A stretch of 64,000 nt of DNA from Corallium rubrum (GCA_964035015.1 OZ035997.1:20639563-20703562); one strand, 5' to 3'; shown: positions 27,901 through 34,562, counted from the stretch's first letter. The notes: generated by a model not told the origin, from the sequence alone. Program-made: numbers and translations.

Positions 27901-30900
27901 GTGAGTATTATTGTCAGTGTCAAATAGGTGCATGAAAATACTACGTTTAAGGTTACAGGATACCCTAGGAAGCCATTTCAAGAAATGTGTTACCGCTCGC
28001 TCAATTTTTTTCCGATTTGTCTCAAATTTGCACCAAATGTAGTTACGTATGTTGCGGGCACTATCGTATTATACAGTAAATAAGAAATAAAATATTGTTG
28101 CAGATATACTCATCAGTTTAAAATCACAGTACCTTCGCGCCGCGTTTAAGGCGGTCTTTGGTTTTACCCGAAAAAGCTCTCAATTTATCATATTTACACT
28201 TCTCAATGTTTGCTCTAAACATTGTTCTAAACATTATATTAATGTAGTGGTTTAGCAGCTAGGATATTTTATTTCTCGACCTATGTTGTGGCATAAGCAA
28301 TTGACAAATAAAAGCTTGTAACTCAGGTAATTTTTACATAAATAAAACGCGCGAACACACTTTTTTAGAACAAACATTGAGAAGTGTAAATATGATAAAT
28401 TGAGAGCTTTTTGGTAAAACCAAAGACCGCCATAAACCGCGGCGCGAAGGTACGTGATTTTAAACTGATGGGTATATCTGCAAAAATATTTTATTTCTTA
28501 TTTACTGTATAATACGATAGTGTCCATCACATACGTAACTACATTTGGTGCAAATTTGAGACAAATCGGGAAAAAATTGAGCGAGCGGTAACAAATTTCT
28601 TGAAATGGCTTCCTAGGGTATCCTGTAACCTTAAAACTAAGAGATAGATGTAAGTTCTCTGAATTCCGTTCGAAGGCAAAGAGTTCCAATCCTTTGCAGC
28701 TGCATACTTGAACATGGATTGCCCTATTGCACTTTTTACCTTTGATAATGATGAGAAATAACAGATAGCCAATGGATAAGATAACAAAACAGGATAAGGC
28801 ATGCTGGCATAAGGTGGGGAAGGGTTGTGGAGGGCAGGGTGAGGTATGGTTGGGCAAAGTGAGGTAGGGTAGGGCAGGATGGAGCAGGTTGAGTTAAGGT
28901 GGGCAGGGTAGTTAGGGTAAGATGGGGCAGGGTGGTTAGGGTGGGGCAGGGTGAGGTATCAGGTATGGTGGGACAGGGTACTCTGGTTAGGGTGGGAAAC
29001 AATTGAGTGGTTTAAGGCAAAGACAATAAGCCAGCAGATCAGGTTAAAGCAAAGTAGAGATGGTAATTGAGATGCCAGGGAAGGATACTACCAGGTGCAG
29101 TATAATGCACATGCTAACAGAATAGGATATACTGGGCAATATGAAGCAAGGCAATGGGAGATGAAATGCCCAGATGGACAAAGAAATGAAAGTCAGCACA
29201 ATTACAGTATGCTGTACGTAAATTAACACCAAATATATAAAAATAACAATAAAAATAAAAAAACTACAACAAATAACCTTTATTTTTAACCAAGAGATAA
29301 CTTTTTCATCATTAAGTTTGCAAGCTAAAATATCATCATCTCCCTTAGTATCACACAGCAGTGAAAGCTCATCAGGTGAGATGCACTTGGAAAGTTTGCC
29401 AACATGATGATGTTCAGAATCTTGTAAAATCTGATCCAGCAGCATAAACTAAAAGACAACACTGTATTATATTTACTATCACGATCATCATTGTTATCAT
29501 CACATCATCATCCTCACTATCATCGCCATTATTATGACCATCGCCACCATTATTTATGACCATTACATCACCATGCATGCATCCTCACTATCATCACCAT
29601 CTTCATTATCATCCCCATCCTCACTATCATCACCATCCTCACTATCATCACCATCCTCATCATCACCATCCTCACTATCATCACCAACCTCATTATCATC
29701 ACCATCCTCATTATCATCACCATCCTCACTATCATCACCATCCTCACTATCATCGCCATCCTCACTATCATCACCATCCTCACTATCATCACCATCCTCA
29801 TTATCATCACCATCCTCATTATCATCACCATCCTCATTATCATCACCATCCTCATTATTATCACCATCCTCATTATCATCACCATCCTCACTATCATCAC
29901 CATCCTCACTATCATCACCATCCTCATTATCATCACCATCCTCATTATCATCACCATCCTCATTATCATCACCATCCTCACTATCATCACCATCCTCACT
30001 ATCATCACCATCCTCATTATCATCACCATCCTCATTATCATCACCATCCTCATTATCATCACCATCCTCATTATCATCACCATCCTCATCACCATCCTCA
30101 TCATCACCATCCTCATTATCATCACCAACCTCATTATCATCACCATCCTCATTATCACCATCCTCATTATCATCACCATCCTCACTATCATCACCATCTT
30201 CATTATCATCACCATCCTCATTATCATCACCATCCTCATTATCATCACCATCCTCATTATCATCACCATCCTCACTATCATCACCATCCTCACTATCATC
30301 ACCATCCTCATTATCATCACCATCCTCATTATCATCACCATCCTCACGATCATCACCATCCTCACGATCATCACCATCCTCATTATCATCACCATCCTCA
30401 TCATCACCATCCTCATCATCACCATCCTCATTATCATCACCATCCTCACTATCATCACCATCCTCATTATCATCACCATCCTCACTATCATCACCATCCT
30501 CATTATCATCACCATCCTCATTATCATCACCATCCTCATTATCATCACCATCCTCATTATCATCACCATCCTCATTATCATCACCATCCTCATTATCATC
30601 ACCATCCTCATTATCATCACCATCCTCACTATCATAACCATCCTCATTATCATCACCATCCTCATTATCACCATCCTCATTATCATCACCATCCTCATTA
30701 TCATCATCATCCTCACTATCATCACCATCCTCACTATCATCACCATCATTATCATCATCATCATCACTATCATCACCATCCTCACTATCATCACCATCCT
30801 CATTATCATCACCATCCTCACTATCATCACCATTCCTCACTATCATCACCATCCTCATTATCATCACCATCCTCACTATCATCACCATCCTCACTATCAT

Positions 30901-33900
30901 CACCATCCTCACTATCATCACCATCCTCATTATCATCACCATCCTCACTATCATCACCATCCTCACTATCATCACCATCCTCATTATCATCACCATCCTC
31001 ACTATCATCACCATCCTCACTATCATCACCATCATCACTATCATCACCATCCTCACTATCATCACCATCCTCATTATCATCACCATCCTCATTATCATCA
31101 CCATCCTCACTATCATCACCATCCTCATATCATCACCTGACCATTATTACAGTTTGTTTAGTTTATTTATGCAATAAAAACAGTATATACATGTACAGTA
31201 AATACAACCTTCTTTTCACAAAGAGCTGAGTTGATAGTGCATCTTACAGTACTGTACTGGTCTAGATTTTCTCATTTACATGTATTCTAAATTGTGTACC
31301 CAACTACAGTAATTAATTTTTATTATACCATCATGTACATTTACTGTACCTTAAGAGAAGTGTTCCTTAAGAAAGGTAGAATCATAAACAAAGGATCAAA
31401 ACTTGTAACAATATACAGAGATCCATCTACAATAACAGAAATGCTTTAAAATATACCATACAGTGTAACAGATCTATATCTATACACTCCAGTCTACTCA
31501 TAGTACTACAGTATGGTAGTCATTTAACTAATTATTTAAATTAACCGGCACAACTACAAGAAGTAGCTAGTAGAAGTAGAGCGCTTGACTAGTATGTTTT
31601 TATATAAACAATTTATGCTTGTACAGTACAATATCTGGTAACATCCTGAAAATGATTGTCTACCACTTGAAAGTTGGATGATTGCACAAAACCCATTGGC
31701 TGAAGAAAAAATTTCAATATCATACTGTATTACTAACAGTACGTACTACAGGATATAATTATGAAGTTGATATGCAGTACAGTGTTACACAAATACAATG
31801 TCATATACATGACTCATGGATCATTATGACTGAGAGAATTGATTTAATGGTATATAATACTTTAGATTACTATATACATGTACAGTACTGTACTGCACTG
31901 CACTGTACTGAATAACTGTACCTTGCATTACATTGTTGTCAACAAACCAAGATCTTGGATGGTCATTAAACTTGATAACCTCAAAAAGTTCAGTTTCATT
32001 TGCTCTTAAAAAGTACTGTCTGTTTTGCCCTTTAAAATAACAGTATGGTTAATATAAATATGGATTGATCAATAATTAAAACCCTTCAGCTTTTACCAGG
32101 AATTCCTTAATTAAATGGTTGGATGAAATCAGTCATGTGAACTAAATGGATGTGTGTACTGTACTTTTGTTACACTTCTAATACCATTTGTTTGTTGATT
32201 AGTCTGTAGTGGGCCCTTACAAAATGTCTAGTATACAGTATGTAGACATGTAGAGTAGTCTATATACCGGTAGGCCAAACTATAGGATCCTATACTGTAG
32301 GCAATTGGAAAATTCTTAAAGGCAACCTACGGTATCTAGATCAGTACAACCCTATACAAAATCCACCTACTGTAATATATACAGTAGTTCTCTATAGGCC
32401 ACAGGGGTTTCTGCATGTACAGTAATTGGAACACTTTCTATACTTGCCTATAGGCACCTACATGTATAGACTTTTTGAAGTCTGTTTGTCTGTCACTAAA
32501 GATACATGTATCTCAAAAAGTATTGAATCAATTTTGATGTACAGCATGCATGCATGTAACTTTGTGGAAAGGTTGGCCACAGAGACCAAATGCCAATCAA
32601 CCCATAAGTGCACTGCCTCTCACCAACAGTAAGCCCAGTTAGGCGGGGTTAGACTTGGATGGGTGAATGCCAAGAACTGTAACTATTATATTATTATAAG
32701 TGCATGCCAGATGCTTGTTCATTTGTGTGTACAGTACTGTCCGTCTGTGACTGAACAAATCAAATCAAATAAGATTTCTATTTTCCTGTTGACTGTGAGA
32801 AACTGATCAATCAGAAAACTTCCAATGCACATACAGGCATTATTGAATATGAGTTTGTTAGTTTTAATTTTGTTTGCATAACCATCCGGCATTTTTGGTG
32901 ATTTCTTATTAAGGTTTGCTGATTCTTCATTTCATTCAATCTTCAAATCAAGATGAAGCTTTGATTCCAATCTGTTCCTTAACTTGAGACAGTACCAGGG
33001 GGTTTGCAACACTGGTACAGTGTATGTTGGTTTGGGTGCCCAAACTACACTGTAGGTGCCCAAAAAATCATAAATCACTCTGACATGGCATTTCCTAGAC
33101 TCTACATTCCAAAAGCTGCCAGGGCCTTTCCTTGGAATGGATCACCCCCACCCCCAGCAAGCTTCATGCTTTTAATGCTTTAATATGATCTCAAATTCAC
33201 CACTGACTGGTGTGCTTAATTATCTCTGGATATGGCACTGACATGAATAGCACACTTTAAGATTTGTATAATTTGTGATTGGTGTGAAAAAGCAAACCAA
33301 CCAATGAGAATATTGTATCATGATTTAGGACACAGCTACATGTATCTAAAATTAGATCTCTCTCACTCATTTGCATTTCCTTACACTCTCTTCCTTCACA
33401 ATCTGAGTGTGCTTGCAGCCTGCAATATCCACTCCTAAGTTGCTCTGGTCTTTACCTGTTTTTGGATGTGGCAATGTTACAAAATGATTATCAAGTTCCA
33501 CTTGGGAAGCATCTTGCTCTGTTATTGAATATAATATTGGAATTAAATGGTGGTTAGTGCAGTTTATATTTTATTGCAAATACCCACAAAAAGGCAATTT
33601 TCTATACACTATCCCAGACCTAAACTTAAAAAAATCAATACCCTATCCTAGCACTTGTGTCACATCAGCATATCCATACTTTATCTCAGACCAAAATAGG
33701 CACCCTATAGACAAGTTTCAGGGTGTTGCGCATGCATCATTTTTCAAAAAAACTGGCAAGCTCCACTCAAACATGCTGTTTAAAATCAACAAAGTATAGA
33801 TACAGTTTCTGAATGTTTAACATTGTTATTCTGCTGTTGTTGGCTTGCTAGCAAGTCTGTTTGCCATTGCTTACTTTGTGGATACTCTCTGAAATTCACC

Positions 33901-33980
33901 TATCGCAGACAATGAAAAATAAACAATTTGTATACCCACCCTATAGGGTGGCACATACCCATATACCTTATATGTATGCG

Positions 33981-34028
<48 letters not shown>

Positions 34029-34362
34029 CTGGGGACAAACTGTGGTTATAAATACTTATTTTACATTGCTGAGCTTTCCACCAGCTGTCCAAGCCTCTGA
34101 GTCTCTGACCTTTGATGAAGACCTGAGTCACCAGGTCGAAAGCTTAGCAATAAATGTAAAATGTTAAACGTGATCGTAATGCTGCCACAAATTCTCGCTT
34201 CCTAGTTTTCTGATCCTATTGCAAGATCACTGTTTCACAATTAAAGAATTGTCATTGAAAACATTCATATTAAACACATACTGTATTTATACCTGGAAGT
34301 ATCAAAACCCAGCGATTGTTGGACGAATCTGATGTATCCTTTAACAGTTTCGAATTAGGCAT
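3844..34362 (-). CDS. RNASEH2B: Ribonuclease H2 subunit B, ten coding exons
   Basis: RNase H2 removes ribonucleotides and RNA strands from RNA:DNA hybrids in the nucleus; subunit B is the scaffold that binds subunit C and, through a C-terminal PIP box, PCNA. The coding exons, in transcript order, are 34362-34293, 33518-33456, 32029-31922, 31426-31350, 29448-29278, 27671-27569, 23304-23223, 19703-19655, 13991-13908 and 3963-3844. All have AG/GT borders and matching phases, giving 927 nt or 308 residues plus stop, against about 312 in human. Diagnostic stretches, compared with the human protein as I remember it: ELFEV...SWF (N-terminal triple barrel), SLYIVTSFDPLF, DYLRYSFGLVSDYI (winged-helix region), EDYSKYF, and the tail LTAAQRSLAKV followed by the PIP-like MKTIASFF. 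The introns, 0.5 to 9.9 kb, hold the transposons of this half of the window. The family call is secure; the exon 7 and 9 donors have alternatives. Confidence 0.93.
4075..4448. mobile_element. MITE with 18-bp terminal inverted repeats
   Basis: The termini AGGCCTTGTTTACATGAA (4075-4092) and TTCATGTAAACAAGGCCT (4431-4448) are perfect inverted repeats. The 374-bp element lies in RNASEH2B intron 9 and has no coding capacity. Confidence 0.85.
5207..5821 (-). mobile_element. hAT-type deletion derivative with transposase C-terminus
   Basis: The 615-bp element has termini CAGTGCTGT / ACAGCACTG and a perfect 8-bp target duplication CAAATAAA (5199-5206 and 5822-5829), the hAT signature. The subterminal regions repeat GTAACTAGTTAC many times. 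The minus-strand frame from about 5590 to the stop at 5433 encodes LNTPLPASAACERLFSCAG, then IFRPHRC, one in-frame stop, then MTDRNFENSLLVKLN. This is the hAT C-terminal dimerisation domain with its natural end. The rest of the transposase is deleted. Confidence 0.9.
5844..6489. mobile_element. MITE with 65-bp terminal inverted repeats
   Basis: The ends read AACCTCATACCCAGGGCATT and, inverted, AACCTCGTACTCAGGGCATT, and stay similar for about 65 bp up to GGCTGGTC. The element is 646 bp and AT-rich inside. A short hairpin with related ends lies at 13280-13334. Confidence 0.82.
7075..7865. mobile_element. PIF/Harbinger-like MITE with TAA target duplication
   Basis: The termini GGGGGTGTTTATATGAGAGG and (inverted) GGGGCTGTTTATATGGAGG are flanked by TAA on both sides, typical of PIF/Harbinger elements. 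The interior repeats GCGAGAT and CCCGGTAAGCGGGAT palindromes in both orientations. The open frame 7308-7544 is not supported. Confidence 0.8.
8107..8243 (-). repeat. Gypsy 3' LTR
   Basis: This copy of the 137-bp LTR is preceded by the polypurine tract at 8244-8256 and followed by the target duplication ATTAG. Confidence 0.95.
8339..11074 (-). CDS. pol: Gypsy pol: reverse transcriptase, RNase H, integrase
   Basis: The pol frame is open from about 11074, +1 relative to gag-protease; the first Met is at 11002. From that Met, RT runs to about residue 230 (LDMSQAYQQIPL, LPYGVSSAPGIFQR, catalytic RVDD at 141-144). RNase H follows (LACDASPYGLGAVLS, DHNPLERV), then the integrase zinc finger (H...H...CNHC) and DDE core (HIDYAGPF, IVSDNGSNF, APYHPASNGLAERAVQ), and a C-terminal SYTVQLDD segment. 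All domains lack stops. Arg in place of the usual Tyr of Y-x-D-D is notable. The frame change relative to gag is either programmed or a one-base insertion. Confidence 0.95.
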   Translation of the reverse strand, partial: PKAKIHVPEDAEPKYCKARSVPYSLREKVEKELERLQEEGTVEPVQFADWAAPIVPIVKEDKSIRICGDYKVTVNQAAKLDNYPIPKAEDLFATLNGGENFTKLDMSQAYQQIPLEDESKKYTTINTHKGLFQYNRLPYGVSSAPGIFQRTMENLLQGIPFVVVRVDDILVSGSNDEEHLANLEEVLKRLSEAGLRLKKKKCSFMVEEVVYLGQKINSQGVQPVPEKVRAITEAPAPRNLSEVRSYLGMINYYQKYLPNLSTILAPLHSLLEKGKSWQWNEKHQEAFTKSKELLKSSHLLVHYDPEKDLILACDASPYGLGAVLSHRMKDNTEQPIAFASRSLSPAEKNYSQLDKEALAIVFGVKKFHQYVYGRHFTILTDHNPLERVFHPDKMTPPMAAARIQRWALILSAYDYTIQYKVGSQNANADALSRLPLPDTPVSTPVPGETILLMELLETTPITAEQVKNWTRKTPQLARVLKFIKHGWPNKCPDADIQPYFQRREELSVQDDCILWGNRVVVPPQGRSQVVEELHETHPGICKMKSLARSYVWWPNMDSALENKVRNCNHCQVNRKKPPEAPLHPWEWPSRPWERIHIDYAGPFLGKMFLIMVDAHSKWLEVHPTSVATSRATIEKLRSTFAIHGLPTTIVSDNGSNFCSEEFEDFLMKNGIHHRRTAPYHPASNGLAERAVQTFKEGMKKMSNEESLETRISRFLFKYRITPHSTTGIAPAEMLMGRKPRSRLDLLYPDIRGRVQNEQRKQKELHDQHVVDRNLQPGDPVYAREFGKQQRWCPGVINTQTGPVSYTVQLDDQREVRRHQDQVIQRTTPRANREMNTTKSTIHPSQAVADMSHSLERRLEITEEDELVDNVIHSQLVSDKQAVPEEEPSSRRRYPQRERRVPDYYQYTVIDV
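11049..12374 (-). CDS. gag-pro: Gypsy gag-protease
   Basis: The start chosen is MANHGKLEEY at 12374; the frame extends further upstream only into the LTR. The N-terminal half is capsid-like (EEWSQYIERLEYYFEAN, RFRKPGESIASYVAELR). Two zinc knuckles follow (CGRCGGKHDPQQC and CFLCHKKGHIARKC), giving nucleic-acid binding. The aspartic protease site is MEVDTGAAMSVIS. The frame runs off in an RT-proximal spacer at a shift near 11075 and stops at 11049. The RNA leader is almost absent: the primer binding site abuts the start codon. Confidence 0.93.
   Translation of the reverse strand: MANHGKLEEYDSQEEWSQYIERLEYYFEANGVESADKQRAILLSVCGSKTYKLIRNLTTPEKPSQKTFKELVELVQKHQNPKPSAIVQRFKFNTRFRKPGESIASYVAELRNLSEHCDFQNTLEEMLRDRLVCGINDEQIQRRLLAETALDFKKAMKIATSMETAVKNARDLTHQMTSGSDAQQPPALVNRVDDQRQENQRGSRTKATDCGRCGGKHDPQQCKFRDAECFLCHKKGHIARKCRSTPKGNGRTQRREDTPKSETSSHYLNVKEEQEEENDNYMYGLYSLGEQRTEQPYVVDVLVSEESLRMEVDTGAAMSVISEDTYKTLKKKCPNLELKESKVRLNTYTGEQVKVVGLVETPVKYESQEMVLPLLVIQGKGPNLIGRNWLQKITLNWRNLFQLKKGNTITTRVKELLQKYEEVFQDGLGTFNGSQSQDTCS
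12374..12391 (-). promoter_or_regulatory. Gypsy primer binding site
   Basis: TTTGGCGACGAGGTAAAA lies between the 5' LTR and the gag ATG. TGG at offset 2 would pair with the CCA end of a tRNA; I cannot name the tRNA. Confidence 0.7.
12392..12528 (-). repeat. Gypsy 5' LTR
   Basis: This 137-bp repeat bounds the element on its 5' side (minus orientation) and has TG...CA ends. The gag ATG lies only 17 bp inside it. Confidence 0.95.
12905..12951. repeat. Poly-G tract
   Basis: A run of about 20 G ends at 12950. Further G-runs occur at about 13410 and 13450. These are low-complexity tracts inside intron 9, and the open frames over them (proline or glycine runs) are artefacts. Confidence 0.8.
13277..13337. 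repeat. Hairpin AACCTCGTACCCAGGGTCTT
   Basis: The arm AACCTCGTACCCAGGGTCTT is repeated inverted after about 20 bp as AAGACCCTGGGTACGAGGTT. Its end resembles the termini of the MITE at 5844-6489. Confidence 0.8.
13908..13991 (-). CDS. RNASEH2B: RNASEH2B coding exon 9
   Basis: This 84-nt exon of 28 codons begins KVKLDESVAGQPNEDYSKYF and matches the human K.IKL.DEPV...EDYTKF segment. An in-frame second donor (CATCAG followed by GTAAAA, 21 nt downstream) would add seven residues. Confidence 0.9.
14167..14652. repeat. Three tandem repeat units with a nested hairpin
   Basis: The unit (AACTCTTTCTTGTCCGAA... TATTTTATTCTGGCTAACGC... GGACAGGAATGAGTT) occurs at 14167-14268, 14280-14379 and, after an insertion, 14562-14650. 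The insertion 14418-14561 is itself a palindrome (ATAACATGATTTTTTTG... inverted ...AAAAAAATCATGTTAT) centred on CACCTTCGGTTGGGCG. A diverged relative of the unit lies at 25900-26005. Confidence 0.75.
15004..17252. mobile_element. Inverted-repeat element with internal 785-bp tandem duplication
   Basis: The ends 15004-15083 and 17180-17252 are inverted copies (GGGGAATTCCC... GGAGCCATCGGCTCTGG). Inside, 15295-16078 is repeated nearly exactly at 16079-16864 (offset 784-786). Each unit contains a telomere-like stretch AGTTAGGGTTAGGGTTACCC and a minus-strand frame with KIIGKRLTLLVVTLDINM. A third, inverted copy of part of the unit (AGAGTCTCCCCCGCGCTCTC) lies at 17040-17110. Similar end sequence also occurs at 115-150. 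Confidence 0.75.
17341..17902 (+). CDS. Unknown two-exon protein, probably N-myristoylated, nested in RNASEH2B intron 8
   Basis: I do not recognise the family. Exon 1 is 17341-17385 (15 codons, MGASSSTEETQYSNQ) and exon 2 is 17474-17902. The 88-bp intron has GTACAA and CCGTAG borders and joins in phase 0. The predicted protein has 157 residues. Met-Gly-Ala-Ser-Ser-Ser is a good N-myristoylation signal, suggesting membrane attachment. The middle is a charged region of alternating strand- and helix-like segments (TLVVTLRRLLQETITKL, EIVVYDQRGNDFCIR, NKFVVQLDGKDKVTITC), and the C-terminus is hydrophilic. The start has A at -3 and G at +4. It lies on the strand opposite the host gene, 84 bp after an inverted-repeat element that may supply its promoter. 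A single-copy host gene is more likely than a transposon product, but this is unproven. Confidence 0.62.
17903..19654. other. Intronic sequence without recognised features
   Basis: This part of RNASEH2B intron 8, after the nested gene, holds short AT-rich frames and GT- or TG-rich stretches. I see no exon, inverted repeat or transposon motif. Confidence 0.5.
19655..19703 (-). CDS. RNASEH2B: RNASEH2B coding exon 8 (49 nt)
   Basis: This micro-exon encodes IIDEMLESSGEEPASK in the poorly conserved linker before the C-terminal tail. Acceptor ATTGTAG and donor AAA followed by GTATGG fit the phases of exons 7 and 9. It is the least certain exon because this linker is not conserved between phyla. 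Confidence 0.7.
20124..22203. mobile_element. Large foldback element with about 710-bp arms
   Basis: The left arm 20124-20831 and right arm 21487-22203 are inverted copies (CAGTTCTGGAAGG, CTTGACGGGTCTAAAATGGCG, ATATATTTTTTCCATCGTGC). Divergence is a few percent with small indels. The loop is filled by a LINE tail. It lies in RNASEH2B intron 7. Confidence 0.85.
20945..21440 (-). mobile_element. LINE 3' end fragment in foldback loop
   Basis: On the minus strand a decayed frame ends NLRSGTTSVCSTIPKTLRLS...YKYS and a stop. This is followed by an AT-rich 3' UTR and a terminal (TTATTA)n microsatellite at 20947-20974. The layout is that of a non-LTR retrotransposon tail. Confidence 0.6.
22673..22897. 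mobile_element. Small MITE with GCAGTGGCGTAGCGTG ends
   Basis: The ends are GCAGTGGCGTAGCGTG and CACGCTACGCCCCTGC. The interior carries repeated ACCGACAAAT/ACCAATTT motifs and a poly-C tract at 22861-22879. Short open frames with proline runs are artefacts. Confidence 0.65.
23223..23304 (-). CDS. RNASEH2B: RNASEH2B coding exon 7
   Basis: This exon encodes DDYLRYSFGLVSDYISDYW and a few further residues, matching human EDYIRYAHGLISDYI. Two donors are possible. GTAGGT at 23222 gives phase 2 and joins exon 8 without a stop. GTATCA at 23233 gives phase 0 and would put a stop into exon 8, so the first is preferred. Confidence 0.88.
23520..23629. mobile_element. Hairpin MITE
   Basis: GACCCCGTTTACACTAGAGC and its inverted partner ending GTACACGGGGCC form a nearly complete hairpin of 110 bp. 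Confidence 0.75.
24440..24947. mobile_element. Two abutting copies of a CCCTGCGAGTCAGAG-type MITE
   Basis: Segment 24648-24947 is a full copy with ends TACCCTGCGAATCAGAGCCC and GACTCGCAGGGTA. Segment 24440-24645 is a partial copy in opposite orientation, and 24275-24308 a further fragment. Full relatives lie at 26939-27237 and 63006-63290. Confidence 0.8.
24958..25311. mobile_element. MITE with AACACCGCTGCC ends
   Basis: The ends are AACACCGCTGCCAAACGTTT and AAACGTTTGGCAGCGGTGTT. The flanking 9-mer ACACACATG occurs on both sides (24949-24957 and 25312-25320). A second copy is at 34563-34888. Confidence 0.85.
25455..25900. mobile_element. Foldback element
   Basis: The arms start GGTGGTTCTCTGATGAAAAT and end ATTCTCGTCAGAGAACCAC. 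They are imperfect over about 200 bp and centred near 25680. Confidence 0.75.
26005..26380 (-). pseudogene. LINE remnant (endonuclease-RT linker)
   Basis: The minus frame 26379-26107 reads IDVFNRFTVLFPEG...LQDAYDNATADYL. After a frame change it continues SQRHSAAWKTINEITGMKDK. This is the linker between endonuclease and reverse transcriptase in several LINE families. No active-site region remains. Confidence 0.55.
26939..27237. mobile_element. MITE, CCCTGCGAGTCAGAG family
   Basis: This full copy has about 55-bp terminal inverted repeats. The 8-mer GGATGTTT flanks it on both sides (26931-26938, 27238-27245). Confidence 0.8.
27246..27416. mobile_element. MITE with GCCCGTTCTCCACTAGGCG ends
   Basis: The ends GCCCGTTCTCCACTAGGCGA and CGCCTAGTGGAGAATGGGC are inverted and stay similar for about 45 bp through TTTGTTCGCGCGAA. 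Total length is 171 bp. Confidence 0.8.
27569..27671 (-). CDS. RNASEH2B: RNASEH2B coding exon 6
   Basis: This exon encodes VQQTKEKLEALN through SKKSRDSTQ (34 codons plus one base). It corresponds to the human VNQTVAALK segment. The acceptor is TTACAG and the donor is GTACAGTA. Confidence 0.9.
27712..28760 (-). mobile_element. LINE 3' end split by the TTAA element
   Basis: The minus frame KVKSAIGQSMFKYAAAKDWN lies at about 28743-28640. It resumes at 27946 with KRSIFMHLFDTDNN and ends in a (TTATTA)-type tail at 27716-27745. One frameshift is visible. Confidence 0.65.
27951..28630. mobile_element. Foldback element with TTAA target duplication (piggyBac-like)
   Basis: The ends GGTTACAGGA / TCCTGTAACC are flanked by TTAA on both sides (27947-27950, 28631-28634). 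The arms are about 280 bp and the loop about 140 bp. The element interrupts a LINE tail exactly, and removing it with one TTAA restores the LINE frame SFKRSIF. Confidence 0.88.
28800..28995. repeat. Degenerate GGGTAGGGCA tandem repeat
   Basis: Irregular copies of GGTTAGGGTGGGGCAGGGTG and variants fill about 190 bp. Frames over it are not coding. Confidence 0.7.
29278..29448 (-). CDS. RNASEH2B: RNASEH2B coding exon 5
   Basis: This 171-nt exon is exactly 57 codons in phase 0. It begins FMLLDQILQD, contains an acidic stretch CDTKGDDDIL and ends EKVISWLKIK. It corresponds to the human PLDQ...WLEKKV region that links the barrel to the winged helix. The acceptor is CTTTTAG and the donor is AAG followed by GTTATT. 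Confidence 0.93.
29480..31137. repeat. 1.6-kb minisatellite of 18-bp units in RNASEH2B intron 4
   Basis: The unit is CCATCCTCAYTATCATCA, in roughly 85 copies with single-base variants and some shortened units. The plus strand is almost free of G, so all frames stay open for hundreds of codons on both strands (His-Tyr-Pro, Ser-Leu-Pro, Asp-Gly-Glu or Met-Val repeats). These open frames are a composition effect and not genes. Confidence 0.97.
31350..31426 (-). CDS. RNASEH2B: RNASEH2B coding exon 4
   Basis: This 77-nt exon encodes DGSLYIVTSFDPLFMILPF and a few more residues. It matches the highly conserved family segment in which a D/G-rich turn leads to T..DPLFL/ML. The acceptor is ATTGTAG and the donor is GTACAGTA. 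It ends in phase 0. Confidence 0.94.
31922..32029 (-). CDS. RNASEH2B: RNASEH2B coding exon 3
   Basis: This 108-nt exon encodes residues 45-80, beginning GQNRQYFLRANETELFEV and containing PRSWFVDNN. It aligns in order with the human segment around LFEVKVF and SWFIN. The donor is GTACAGTT. Confidence 0.92.
33456..33518 (-). CDS. RNASEH2B: RNASEH2B coding exon 2
   Basis: This 63-nt exon runs from phase 1 to phase 1 and ends FVTLPHPKT. The acceptor lies in a tandem AG-AG; only the first AG keeps the frame. The donor is ACAG followed by GTAAAG. It supplies the beta-strand region that precedes the conserved exon 3. Confidence 0.88.
33984..34027. repeat. (AC)n microsatellite
   Basis: An uninterrupted AC dinucleotide run of about 42 bp lies in RNASEH2B intron 1. 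Confidence 0.95.
34293..34362 (-). CDS. RNASEH2B: RNASEH2B coding exon 1
   Basis: This exon encodes residues 1-23 and the first base of codon 24, starting MPNSKLLKD and ending RWVLILP. The chosen ATG is 34362-34360. An ATG seven bases upstream is out of frame and stops after eight codons. The donor is CCAG followed by GTATAAAT. The 5' UTR and promoter were not resolved. A MITE copy (34563-34888) begins about 200 bp upstream of the start codon. Confidence 0.85.
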
Positions 34363-34562
34363 TTCATCACCCAGTACCACACAACGCAGCTGGCGAATAA
34401 TGAAATATTTCTTGCAGTTTATATCACAGTTCTATGGCAGTATATTCTGAATAATGTGGGCAGTATTTTGTATCTTGAAGCAATAAACCGCTGATTCCCG
34501 CCAAAATGACGTTAACGATTCGCCAAAGGTCGCCCAAGCTGAAAACTTGTGATATCGCAACA

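Larger units (their letters stand above)
31140..34290. other. RNASEH2B introns 1-3 with TACAGTA-rich sequence
   Basis: Apart from exons 2-4 and the AC microsatellite, this AT-rich stretch has many TACAGTA/TACTGTA words. The short frames show no coding features. Confidence 0.5.

Noticed and set aside
29534..31229. Very long open frames of 367 to 557 codons on both strands
   Set aside because: They arise from an 18-bp minisatellite lacking stop codons in several frames. The predicted peptides are monotonous repeats, and the array lies within an intron.
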